Part shown: positions 55,957-64,000 of the stretch, piece after piece
How positions within the stretch are numbered: the stretch's first letter is position 1
Layout of the letters: each line of letters opens with the position of its first letter
Source: Pseudomonas viridiflava
GTDB lineage: Bacteria > Pseudomonadota > Gammaproteobacteria > Pseudomonadales > Pseudomonadaceae
Length of the DNA: 64,000 nt
Assembly: GCA_900596015.1 (NCBI GenBank)
Contig: UVIF01000004.1
Span: forward strand, 1 to 64,000
Direction of reading: 5' to 3'
Notes under the pieces: model-generated
Databases searched by the model: none
The model's input: the letters and a program-made list of their open reading frames with translations, nothing else
Told to the model about the DNA's origin: nothing
Made by a program: the position numbers and the translations under genes

Positions 55957-56946
55957 TTATAATTTGAGATCGGAGGGATCGAAATTGAGACTTTGCTGGA
56001 TCACGGCGACAGGGTCGGCGCGCAGGACCAGATAGATACGCAGAATGTATTCGCCGATGATACCCAGCAGGAATGAATTCAAGCCAATACCGAACAACAC
56101 CAGGATGTGAATGCTGGCAAGACCAGGCGGCAGCTCAGGGTGGAATAACCTGAGTATCACGTAATAGAGTGCGCCGATCAGGCTCGCTGCGAGGATCAGG
56201 CTGCCGACGAAGGAAGCGGCCCGCAGCGGCACGGTCGAATGGTTGAACACCGCCGTCAGACCCAGGCGAACCAGACGGTTGACGTTGAACTTGCTCTCAC
56301 CAGCCACCCGCGCGTCGCGGTCATAGGCGATGCCAGTCTGGTTGAAACCTATACCTGCGATCATGCCCCGCAGGTACGGGTTGGCGGTCTTGGTCTTGAG
56401 CAGTACGTTGACTACCTTGCGGTCGATCAGGCGAAAATCGCCGACATCGCGAGGGATGGGATGCTCGCTGACCTTGTCGATTGCCCAGTAGCCGACGCGG
56501 CGGAAGTTGTTCAGCAACCAGCTTTCCGGGCGCTTGCGGCGCACGCCATAGACGACGTCGAAACCTTCCTGCCAGCGTTCGAAGAACGCCTCCAGCAATT
56601 CGGGCGGGTCTTGAAGATCGGCATCGATCTGCATGACGGCATCACCGCTGGTATGCATATAGTTAGCAAGAATCGAGCGTTGGAAACCGTAGTTCTTGGA
56701 AAACCGGATGGCACGAACCCGAGGGTCGGTTGCGGCCAGCTCGGTGAGCATGTCCCAGGTTGCGTCATCGGAGTGGTTGTCAGAGAACACGAACTCCAAG
56801 TCGCAGCGACTTTCCATCTTCGTGCCCAGTGCAACCAGGCGCTTGTAGAGGTTCGCGAGATTGCCCGACTCGTTGAGGACCGGAATCGATATCGAAACCA
56901 AAGGCTTTTTGTTTGATTCAAGCATGTGCGTATCGGAACCTTGCAT
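55957..56946 (-). CDS. GtrB/DPM-like GT2 transferase (polyprenyl-phosphate sugar synthase)
   Basis: The 329-aa protein has a GT2 domain (LVSISIPVLNESGNLANLYK, FVFSDNHSDDATWDML, MQIDADLQDPPELLEAFFER) and two C-terminal membrane segments (about residues 232-300: AASFVGSLILAASLIGALYY and IHILVLFGIGLNSFLLGIIG), the standard shape of GtrB and ArnC, which load a sugar onto undecaprenyl phosphate. The ATG shares one base with the stop of the reductase gene (TAATG). The CDP-6-deoxyhexose made by neighbours would be the donor if this enzyme accepts it; that is inferred. Confidence 0.88.
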   Translation of the reverse strand: MQGSDTHMLESNKKPLVSISIPVLNESGNLANLYKRLVALGTKMESRCDLEFVFSDNHSDDATWDMLTELAATDPRVRAIRFSKNYGFQRSILANYMHTSGDAVMQIDADLQDPPELLEAFFERWQEGFDVVYGVRRKRPESWLLNNFRRVGYWAIDKVSEHPIPRDVGDFRLIDRKVVNVLLKTKTANPYLRGMIAGIGFNQTGIAYDRDARVAGESKFNVNRLVRLGLTAVFNHSTVPLRAASFVGSLILAASLIGALYYVILRLFHPELPPGLASIHILVLFGIGLNSFLLGIIGEYILRIYLVLRADPVAVIQQSLNFDPSDLKL

Positions 56947-57758
56947 TAACCATTCATCCTTGACTTCATGTATTCAACGACCGCTGGCAGCGTGTCTCTG
57001 AACGAATGGGTCTTGAGTGACTCAGGGACGCTGAAGACCCTGTCGAAATTATCCTGCGCAGGTTCCGGTACGGCGCCTACCTGCAGAAGATGAGTCTTGC
57101 CCTGGGATTCGAAGACGGCCTGCGCGAGGCTGCGCAGGGTGACCGGCTGGCCATGGGCGAGGTCTACCGGACCGACAACGTCGCTGGACACCAAAGCCTT
57201 GATGGCCCGCGCGTCATCTTCCACATGGTGATATTCACGCAGCTGCTTGCCCAAAGTCATCGCAAAGGCGGTATCACTGCGCAGCGCAGTCAATATCTGC
57301 CCCAGGAACATGAACGAGCTTGGCTCGCCCTCACCGTATTGCGTGTGGATGCGTACATGCGTCGTCCTCGCACCCGCCGCGTTGGCCTGCTCCACGAATT
57401 CGCCGAGCCTGACCTTGCTCTTGACATAGCGATTGTCGGTCAGGCCATGTTCCATGGCCGTACCGAACGTGACGACTTTTGTTCCGAGACCTCCGACGCC
57501 TTCGATCACCGTGCGCGGCAGGTGATAGTTGACTGCCAGCAACGCTTCGTCGCTCAGGCGCGGGTCCAGCAGACCCGAACAGACGTAGATAACCGAGGGT
57601 GCAGATTTGACTTGGGAAAAGTACGACCTGACAGCGTCGGCACCTGCTGTTGGCCAAGCCTCATAATCCGCCCTGGCGAGGCAGACGAACTCGGTCGGCT
57701 CGTAGAGCGCAGACAAAGCCTGACCCAACCTGCCCCGTCCGCCCAGGATGTAGATCAC
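56946..57758 (-). CDS. NAD-dependent sugar reductase/epimerase, CDP-sugar pathway
   Basis: The protein of about 270 aa is a short SDR-type enzyme: VIYILGGRGRLGQALSALY is the nucleotide-binding start, VVTFGTAMEHGLTDNRYVKS holds the Y-x3-K (Tyr then Lys in NRYVKSKVRLGE), and REYHHVEDDARAIKALV follows. I prefer a GTG start at 57758, overlapping the rfbG stop as GTGA; an ATG at 57779 is an alternative. Standing after rfbG, it probably reduces the 4-keto-6-deoxy intermediate. No rfbH (C3 dehydrase) is present in the window, so a 6-deoxyhexose and not a 3,6-dideoxyhexose is expected. Confidence 0.75.
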   Translation of the reverse strand: MIYILGGRGRLGQALSALYEPTEFVCLARADYEAWPTAGADAVRSYFSQVKSAPSVIYVCSGLLDPRLSDEALLAVNYHLPRTVIEGVGGLGTKVVTFGTAMEHGLTDNRYVKSKVRLGEFVEQANAAGARTTHVRIHTQYGEGEPSSFMFLGQILTALRSDTAFAMTLGKQLREYHHVEDDARAIKALVSSDVVGPVDLAHGQPVTLRSLAQAVFESQGKTHLLQVGAVPEPAQDNFDRVFSVPESLKTHSFRDTLPAVVEYMKSRMNG

Positions 57759-58840
57759 TCCTGGATGCCCGCGCGCCATTCGTTGACCTGGGCCAACGTG
57801 ATCTCGCGGGCTTTTTCTGGATTGGCGTAGAAATCGCGATACCAGATGGCTGTCTGCCGAACGACTTCCTCGGTATCCCACACGGGAATCCAGTTCAGGT
57901 GGTTTCGCGCGATGGAGCTGTCCAGCGCCAGCGAGCCCGCCTCGGGCAATGGGTTGTCCATGTACTTGAGGTCGGGGCGCTGCCAGTGCTCGCTCATGAG
58001 TTCCAGAACGCTTCTGACCGAGTACTGCTTGAGTTCCTGAGGGCCTAGGTTCCAGGCCTTGGCGACGCGCTGCGGGTTATCTGATGCCAGTTCACCGAGG
58101 ATAACCAGATAACCATGTACCAACGCCAGGACGTGCTGCCATGGGCGTGTCGCGTCCGGGTAGCGCAGGGTCATCGGCTGACCTTCGATAGCGGCGCGGA
58201 CGAAGTCAGGCACCAGGCGATCTTCCGACCAGTCCCCACCTCCGATGATGTTACCGCCGCGGGCGGTGGCAATCGCCGGCCCCTGCCCTTCGGAGAAAGG
58301 ATAGGAAGCCGCATAGCTCTGAATGATCATTTCCGCTGCAGCTTTAGAGGCGCTGTACGGATCCTTGCCGCCCAGCGGATCGTTCTCGCGGTAAGGCCAG
58401 GCCCACTCGTTGTTCTTGTAGACCTTGTCAGTGGTGATGCACAGCACACCACGCACGCTTTTGACCAGGCGTGCCGCCTCCAGCACATGAGCGGTTCCCT
58501 GGGCATTGACGAGGAATGTCTGAACCGGCTCGCGATAGGATTTGCGCACCAAGGGCTGGGCGGCCAGGTGGAGAATCAATTCAGGCTGAAAGGCTTCGAC
58601 GGCCTTGTGCAGTGATTCGAAATCACAGATGTCGCCCAGCGTACTGTCGACGTCCTGATCCAGACCCATTTGCTCATAGAGCGAAGGGGATGTATCCGGA
58701 GCCAGAGCATAACCGGCAACTTTCGCACCGATAGATGTCAACCAAAGGCATGCCCAACTTCCGGTAAAACCGGTGTGTCCCGTTACAAGAATTTTCTTGC
58801 CAACAAGTTGGTTTTCAATCTTCAGGCTGGATGTCATCAC
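57755..58840 (-). CDS. rfbG: CDP-glucose 4,6-dehydratase
   Basis: RfbG (DdhB) converts CDP-glucose to CDP-4-keto-6-deoxy-glucose. The 361-aa extended SDR has KKILVTGHTGFTGSWACLWL, the FQPELILHLAAQPLVRKSYR segment, DKVYKNNEWAWPYRENDPLG with the catalytic KDPYSASKAAAEMI (Y-x3-K), and ATARGGNIIGGGDWSEDRLV, all typical of this enzyme. It begins the run that continues with the reductase (4-nt overlap), GtrB-like, rfbF, YbhN-type and FAD genes. Confidence 0.95.
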   Translation of the reverse strand: MMTSSLKIENQLVGKKILVTGHTGFTGSWACLWLTSIGAKVAGYALAPDTSPSLYEQMGLDQDVDSTLGDICDFESLHKAVEAFQPELILHLAAQPLVRKSYREPVQTFLVNAQGTAHVLEAARLVKSVRGVLCITTDKVYKNNEWAWPYRENDPLGGKDPYSASKAAAEMIIQSYAASYPFSEGQGPAIATARGGNIIGGGDWSEDRLVPDFVRAAIEGQPMTLRYPDATRPWQHVLALVHGYLVILGELASDNPQRVAKAWNLGPQELKQYSVRSVLELMSEHWQRPDLKYMDNPLPEAGSLALDSSIARNHLNWIPVWDTEEVVRQTAIWYRDFYANPEKAREITLAQVNEWRAGIQE

Positions 58841-59056
58841 ACGTGCACCGTCAATGGTTTAGTTCGGTCCTGACCCACGAACGGGAGAACGCATATAGCC
58901 GCCAATAATACCTTGGAAACAGCCATTTGGGTATCACAGGGGCCGGCCGATAGCCGCCCTGGCGCCCTGCCATTGCCCCGGTCATTGGCTATGAACGCCA
59001 CCAGGGCAATGCTTTGAAGGACTGCAAGGGGCGACATCAGCGCCCCCTTTGACACC

Positions 59057-62000
59057 TCAGCATTCCTGCCGAGTGCGCTCCGTTTCCTGCACGGTATCGA
59101 GCGCGGCATCGGCATGGGCGATCGTCGACGGCGCTGTCTGTTCGATACCGAACAGCGCTTTCTTCAATTGCTCCGCACTTTGCTTCCAGGTCAGCCACGG
59201 CATCTCGTCGGAACGAATGGTGTTGCCCTCGGCATCGTTGCGGACCCACTGGTGCACGGCATCGGCCAAGGCCCGCGGCGTATCCCCTTCGAAGAAGGCG
59301 GCATGTTCCCCTGCTACCTCACGGAACACTGGCAGCGCGCGCGCGAGGATCGGCAACTCGTGCTGAGCGGCCTCGATCAGTGGCAGACCGAACCCCTCTC
59401 CTTCCGAAGCGGCAAGCAGGCACGACGAAGACTCGTACAGCTTCTCGAGGTATTCGTCGCTGATGCCTTCCAGCCAGAACAGGCGCTTGTTCAGCTGTGG
59501 ATGCTTGCGCAGACTGGCCGCGAGCTTCTCGACCATCCAACCTTCCTTTCCGACGAAGACCAAGTTCAGCTCCTCGCCCTCGCCCCACAACAGGTCGAAT
59601 GCCGCCAGCGTTTGGGCGTAACCCTTGCGCGGCTCGATGGTGCCTACCGAAAGGAAGCTCGGTGCACTGCGCAGGCGTGCGAGAATCTCGGCTGCCCCGT
59701 CCGGCATACCGCTGCTGGGCACCGACGAGTTCAGGTCGGCGCCCAGGTGGAACCAACTGGTTTCCAGGCGTTTGTGATCCGGACGCGGGGCGCCGTGTAC
59801 AGCCAGCCAATACTGAAGGTCGTGAGCAACGGCCGCAGAAATGCACAGGGCAGAATCGGCTTGGGTGATTTCATACAGCCACTGGGCATGGGCATCCTTG
59901 GTACCTGGCGGGAAGTGCTCCTCGAACAGGATGGGGATCAGGTCGTAGACAACGAACGACGTTCTTACGCCCCGCTCGCGCATACGAGCAAAGACCTTGG
60001 CCTTGCCGCCTTCCACGGTGTACGAGCCGCAGAAATCCAGGCCTAGGAACTGCTCTCCAGGCTGCATGTCGACCGGGTCATCGCGCAGCCATTCGTTGGC
60101 GCAGCCCATGAGCGTCATCATGAAGCTGCGCGCGTAGCGCCAGTGCCATGCACCACCCACGTTACTCAGCAGCACAGGCTCGAACAGGTAGCCTGGCGGC
60201 GGCGACTCGATCAGTGCCAGCAGTAACGCGCGTACCACGCGCTGAATGCCGGTGCGCAAATCAACGCGCGCCATGGCAGATACATCGACGTAGATACGAC
60301 GCAGGCCGATGGTCGGTGGCTGGTTGAGCGCGATGCACTTGGAGGTTTCAAGGATATCGACGTTGGCTTCATCGCTGGCGATGACGTTGGCCACCGACGT
60401 CACGAAGGTCTTGTAGCGGCTGTGTTCTTCGTAGTGAGCTTCGATTCGCTCCATGTACAGCTTGGCGCACTGTGCCGGGGCGTGATCGGCATGCACAAAG
60501 GCGGCAGCCCGGTCGCCCAACTCACGGCAGAACTGGGGGTGAGCGCGCAGCTGCTCAAGGGCATCGGTCAACTGGCTGTCGCTGAACTGGTCAGGCAGTT
60601 TGATCAATACGTCGTCGGGCAGATCTGCCATTGCGCCGTTCGCGTTGACTATCGTACCTAAGCCGTAGTTGAAGCAATCAAGCACGGCAGCCGATGTTTC
60701 GCCGCGTGACAGCTCACGCAACTGCACACCCACGTCCGCCGCAGCCAGATACAGCTCGTAGGTCGAGTTGTCGGTCCAGCCGACGATATTCACGCCTGAA
60801 GCTTGCCTGCGTGCCTTGAGCTGTTTCTCGATGGCCTGGCCGTAATCGGACGCTTCGTTCTGACCTACGAAGAACAGCTTGCACTTGCGGTCCTGGCTCA
60901 AAACCGCAGAATCTTCCCACGCCGTGAGCAAGCGATGGTTGAGTTTGGTTTTGCCCATGAACCCGAAGGTGCACACCACGAAGTCGTCGGGCTTTAAGCC
61001 CAGTGCCTTGCGTGCTCTGGCCCGGTCGGGTGCAGCCGCAGGAACACGCAGCAGAGGAATCATGGAGCAGTGTTCCGAGTTGCCATACCAGTGCCGCGCC
61101 AGCGACAGGGAGTATTCGGAATGCACGATCACGCCAAGCGCCTTGCTGAGCACGCCCAGGCTGCCCGGATAGCGGGGAAGCGTGTCATGCACGCCGTCCT
61201 CGAAGAAGTCCGCTACCGCCTTGTAACCATGGCCTTGATACAGCTCCTGTACCCATGCGCCGGGTTTGAGCCCATGAGCCTGACGATACCAATGCACGTT
61301 GCCCAAATAGAAATCGTGCAACACCACGATGCCTGGAATGTCCTCGAGCAACTCGAACATGAAGGCATGCATCGGGTTGTTGCCTAGGTGATAGATAACC
61401 CGCTGATAACTTGTGGCATTTTCCCGGAACCAATCAACAGTGCGCAGTGTGCAGTTGTCCAGCACCCACGCGTCGGTTACTTCCAGATGGCCCGTCACCA
61501 CGTCGATATCATAGTAAGCGCTGAGCTCGGGAAGCAGCTCGGCGCTGTACCCGGCAATGCCACTTTTCTGTGGTGGCAAAGGCGAAACATAAGCCAGGCG
61601 ATGACGCAACGCCGGCTTTTCCAATGGGGGAACGCCACTTCGCTCCAACAGCGCGAGCACTGTCAACGCGTCGCGACGCAGGTCCTCTTCGTTGGGGTCG
61701 GTAGCCGAATCGGTGGTCAGCGAAATGATCCGCCCGATAGGTATGTCCAACGCCTGGCTGACGGTTCCAGCTTCCAGCGGGCGCAGCAGCAAGATGCTGT
61801 GAGTCTGATCTTCCCGTGCGAACTGATGCACCCACTGCGGGCGCGGCACGCCATCTTCGAACTCGCTCGCGCTTTCGACGATCACGCCGATCGACATACC
61901 GCTGGGCAACGCACTTATCAGCGACGCAGCTTCAATGCTGGTAGTGGCGCATGGGTGGGACAGCAGCAACAGGTCCGGCTCGAGATTGGCCAGGAAGGTT

Positions 62001-62284
62001 TCCCGCACCAACTCGGCTACCTTGGCGCGCCCGCCGTTTTCGCCATGGTGCAGGTCAATGGGCCCAGGCGCCGACCAGACACGAATGTTCTCGCTGGGCA
62101 ATACACCGTGAAACTTCGCACGAATGGCCTCGATGGTCCCGTCGAGCAGGCTGCTCAGGGCCAGGAATATTTCGTGTTCCCCACAATTTTCGACCAGGCT
62201 TTCTACCAGGTCCATGACGTAGCAAGCCGACTCGGAGGTGGCGCAATGAACCTGAGCGCCCTGCATGTCTATAACAATCCGCAT
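59057..62284 (-). CDS. Large multidomain GT4 glycosyltransferase
   Basis: The 1075-aa protein has an N-terminal Rossmann-type segment (1-225, MRIVIDMQGAQVHCA), a first GT4-like domain (about 227-640; RLAYVSPLPPQKSGIAGYSA, VVCTFGFMGKTKLNHRLLTA), and a second GT4-like domain (about 661-1045; RRIYVDVSAMARVDLRTGIQ, FLSVGTIEPRKGYAQTLAAF, LLAASEGEGFGLPLIEAAQH). Such multidomain enzymes build mannan- or rhamnan-type O-antigens with several linkages in one chain. Its start shares one base with the stop of the methyltransferase gene (TAATG), so the two are made together. A 216-bp gap separates it from rfbG. Confidence 0.85.
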   Translation of the reverse strand: MRIVIDMQGAQVHCATSESACYVMDLVESLVENCGEHEIFLALSSLLDGTIEAIRAKFHGVLPSENIRVWSAPGPIDLHHGENGGRAKVAELVRETFLANLEPDLLLLSHPCATTSIEAASLISALPSGMSIGVIVESASEFEDGVPRPQWVHQFAREDQTHSILLLRPLEAGTVSQALDIPIGRIISLTTDSATDPNEEDLRRDALTVLALLERSGVPPLEKPALRHRLAYVSPLPPQKSGIAGYSAELLPELSAYYDIDVVTGHLEVTDAWVLDNCTLRTVDWFRENATSYQRVIYHLGNNPMHAFMFELLEDIPGIVVLHDFYLGNVHWYRQAHGLKPGAWVQELYQGHGYKAVADFFEDGVHDTLPRYPGSLGVLSKALGVIVHSEYSLSLARHWYGNSEHCSMIPLLRVPAAAPDRARARKALGLKPDDFVVCTFGFMGKTKLNHRLLTAWEDSAVLSQDRKCKLFFVGQNEASDYGQAIEKQLKARRQASGVNIVGWTDNSTYELYLAAADVGVQLRELSRGETSAAVLDCFNYGLGTIVNANGAMADLPDDVLIKLPDQFSDSQLTDALEQLRAHPQFCRELGDRAAAFVHADHAPAQCAKLYMERIEAHYEEHSRYKTFVTSVANVIASDEANVDILETSKCIALNQPPTIGLRRIYVDVSAMARVDLRTGIQRVVRALLLALIESPPPGYLFEPVLLSNVGGAWHWRYARSFMMTLMGCANEWLRDDPVDMQPGEQFLGLDFCGSYTVEGGKAKVFARMRERGVRTSFVVYDLIPILFEEHFPPGTKDAHAQWLYEITQADSALCISAAVAHDLQYWLAVHGAPRPDHKRLETSWFHLGADLNSSVPSSGMPDGAAEILARLRSAPSFLSVGTIEPRKGYAQTLAAFDLLWGEGEELNLVFVGKEGWMVEKLAASLRKHPQLNKRLFWLEGISDEYLEKLYESSSCLLAASEGEGFGLPLIEAAQHELPILARALPVFREVAGEHAAFFEGDTPRALADAVHQWVRNDAEGNTIRSDEMPWLTWKQSAEQLKKALFGIEQTAPSTIAHADAALDTVQETERTRQEC

Positions 62285-64000
62285 TAGCCCCGGTCCTTTT
62301 GATCAATAGCTTTTTTCAGGTCGTGATAAATCTGACGTGCTTCAACCGACAGGCCTTCCAGGTGCGCAGGCACTGAACTGTCCGAAGGAAGACTGGAGGC
62401 CAGTGCCGCATCGGGCATCATTCCATGGTTGTGCACGACGCTCTTGAGCGCCATGTACAGGCGCGGAGAACGCTTGAGCGCGGTGTTCAGACGCTGATGC
62501 AGCATTGGTCGGCCCAGCACGAACTGGACGGCCGCGCCCAAGACCTTGCGACCAGAGCCACGCACGATCCCGACCGCTGCACCGGGGGCGGTGCGGACCG
62601 TATGGACCGACCAGCGGGCCGGGCTGGTAACGCGCCAGAAGGTACTGCGCTGCATCTCCTGTAGTTGCTGCTCGTAGGCCACGGCGCGCAGATACCAATG
62701 ATGGGCATGCCCCAGCGAAGCGTTGAGTTCGCTGCGAACCTGCTCCAGTTCCTGCACCGCGTTACTGTGGTGCTCGTGGGCTTGCGCCAGGCTGTTCTGC
62801 AAGTGGAAGCAACGCTGTTGCAGCTCGATCACGCTTTCGCTGAACCGATGCTGGTGCGCCTCCACTCCCTGGCTGAATCTTTGCTCCTGCGCGAAGGACG
62901 CTTCGATGATGCGCTGCTCCTGTGCCCCTAGCGCATCAGTGAAGCGTTGCTCCTGAGCAATCACCAGATCCTGGAAGCGTTGTTCCTGCGCCAGTACGGC
63001 TTCGGTGAAACGTTCTTCCTGGGCCAGCACCGCACCCGCGAAGCGTGCTTCCTGGGCCTGGGCTTCCTGACTGAAGCGGTCTTCGTGAACTTCGGCCGAA
63101 TGCTGAAAATTCTCGTGCAGCAGCTTCAATTGCTCCGCATGGTGGGCATGGATACGCTCAATCGCGTCCTGCAGACCTGGATAGCTAACATACTGCTCGC
63201 CGGGGTCCTGGCCGGGATTTTCCGCCAGCTTGGTTTCCATCGCGCTCAAGCGCTGCTCGATCCCGTGGTCGTAACGCATTGCCAACTCGTGCAGCGCGAC
63301 GCCATAGGCAATGTCGAACGCAGAAGCAAAGGTCTCGAGTTGTTCGGCAGCAGCTGGCTTTTGCGCAACTACAGCGTAGTCCGGGCTAGTGCCCGAAATC
63401 ACGTCCCACACCCCGATTTTCTGGTCTTCGGCGCGCAGTTCGGAGCGCTCTTGAAGGCGGACGATTTTGGCGCGGGCAAACCCCGAATGCTCGGCCAGAA
63501 ACGACAATAGCAAACCCGGCAGTGGCCGTTCGTGGGTCGGGTCAAGATAGAACGTATTGGTCCCCACGACGAGACTTTCGGCATTCGGCGTTTCAAGGAT
63601 CAGCAGCCCGGCCGGGCGCAATACGCGCTGAGCTTCGGCGACCACTTCCTGAAGAACGGGAAAAGGAATGTGTTCGGCAATGTGAAAGCCCGTCACGGCC
63701 ACCAGGCTGTTGTCCGGCAGTTCTTTGAGCGCGGCAAGGGCATCTGCGTTACGCGCAGGCAAACCCAACGCCTGGCAGGCCTGCAGCATCCCCTCATCCA
63801 GGTCTACACCCATGGGCGCGTAACCTTCACGCTGAAGCAACTCTAGCCATTCGCCTCGACCGCAGCCTAGATCCAGTATCGGATAATCTTGATAAAGGTC
63901 TTTGAGCGGGTCGAGAAATGGCAAATAGACTCGCAGTCGCTCGGTGATCAAATCCCGAGATCCGCGATAGCGATCTTCGAAAGCGCGATAGAAACTGTCG
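62284..64000 (-). CDS. Class I methyltransferase with hendecad coiled coil (5' end outside the window)
   Basis: At least 571 residues are encoded; the frame is open to the window edge (FYRAFEDRYRGSRDLITERL precedes the first part inside it), so the gene starts beyond 64000. The methyltransferase domain shows ILDLGCGRGEWLELLQREG (SAM motif I), MGVDLDEGML and GFHIAEHIPF. A coiled coil follows at about 62794-63090 (98-99 codons) made of nine 11-residue repeats of the type AQEQRF-x5. A C-terminal region of about 150 aa contains RSTFWRVTSPARW, common in O-antigen methyltransferases. It is coupled to the GT4 gene at 59057. Chain-terminating methylation with length control, as for WbdD of E. coli O9a, is inferred. 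Confidence 0.85.
   Translation of the reverse strand, partial: DSFYRAFEDRYRGSRDLITERLRVYLPFLDPLKDLYQDYPILDLGCGRGEWLELLQREGYAPMGVDLDEGMLQACQALGLPARNADALAALKELPDNSLVAVTGFHIAEHIPFPVLQEVVAEAQRVLRPAGLLILETPNAESLVVGTNTFYLDPTHERPLPGLLLSFLAEHSGFARAKIVRLQERSELRAEDQKIGVWDVISGTSPDYAVVAQKPAAAEQLETFASAFDIAYGVALHELAMRYDHGIEQRLSAMETKLAENPGQDPGEQYVSYPGLQDAIERIHAHHAEQLKLLHENFQHSAEVHEDRFSQEAQAQEARFAGAVLAQEERFTEAVLAQEQRFQDLVIAQEQRFTDALGAQEQRIIEASFAQEQRFSQGVEAHQHRFSESVIELQQRCFHLQNSLAQAHEHHSNAVQELEQVRSELNASLGHAHHWYLRAVAYEQQLQEMQRSTFWRVTSPARWSVHTVRTAPGAAVGIVRGSGRKVLGAAVQFVLGRPMLHQRLNTALKRSPRLYMALKSVVHNHGMMPDAALASSLPSDSSVPAHLEGLSVEARQIYHDLKKAIDQKDRG

Noticed and set aside
59026..59050. Hairpin after the GT4 gene at 59057
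   Set aside because: The stem is imperfect and no T-run follows on the minus strand, so I do not call it a terminator.

Overview
The window looks like a chromosome segment of a Pseudomonas, most like the P. putida group. Three things point there: the 24-nt REP elements scattered between genes, high-GC coding in most of the window, and the order wbpM-wbpL-epimerase-wbpZ-wbpY-rmd-gmd followed by a type I secretion operon. Its theme is the cell surface: lipopolysaccharide sugars and polymers, a secreted RTX protein, and sugar modification.

Left part (0-11 kb). A D-galactonate catabolic cluster lies on the minus strand (dgoK, dgoA, dgoD, a DgoT-like MFS permease, then an IclR-type regulator). 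It is followed by a second MFS permease of the MHS type, a small receiver-like protein, an orphan GT1 glycosyltransferase, a ComEA-like protein and an O-antigen ligase/polymerase-type membrane protein.

LPS core of the window (11.3-22.6 kb, all minus strand). Two related GT2 glycosyltransferases flank a hexapeptide O-acetyltransferase. Next come wbpM, wbpL, a WbpV/K-type epimerase, two GT4 mannosyl/rhamnosyl-transferase-like proteins (WbpZ, WbpY), rmd and gmd. Together these make UDP-sugar primers and GDP-D-rhamnose and start D-rhamnan-type and O-antigen chains. No wzm/wzt transporter is present in the window.

Secretion and surface-protein unit (22.9-30.6 kb). A complete type I secretion system (ABC exporter, adaptor, TolC-like pore; minus strand) is divergent from an unrecognised 295-aa gene. 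That gene is followed by a codon-optimised acidic RTX/DUF4214 protein ending at a strong terminator. The layout resembles an S-layer or major adhesin export unit placed beside the LPS genes.

Accessory polysaccharide island (30.6-46.2 kb). Four very large plus-strand genes and galE form a tightly overlapping unit of multidomain glycosyltransferases. Base composition falls from about 57-63% GC to about 32-40% inside the second of them. Convergent to these is an AlgX/AlgJ-like SGNH protein. The island ends in an AT-rich, gene-poor stretch and a decayed copy of the 3' end of a glycosyltransferase gene located 3.5 kb further on.

Right part (46.2-64 kb). A serralysin-type metalloprotease with RTX and four DUF4214-like repeats (plus strand) precedes a long minus-strand block. 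The block holds two GT-C-like membrane proteins, an FAD oxidoreductase, a YbhN-type membrane protein, rfbF, a GtrB/DPM-like GT2, an NAD-dependent sugar reductase, rfbG, a 1075-aa multidomain GT4, and a methyltransferase with an 11-residue-repeat coiled coil that runs off the window. The rfbFG set suggests a CDP-6-deoxyhexose that is loaded onto a polyprenyl carrier and transferred outside the inner membrane.

All functions are assigned by reading motifs and family resemblance; no database search was possible.
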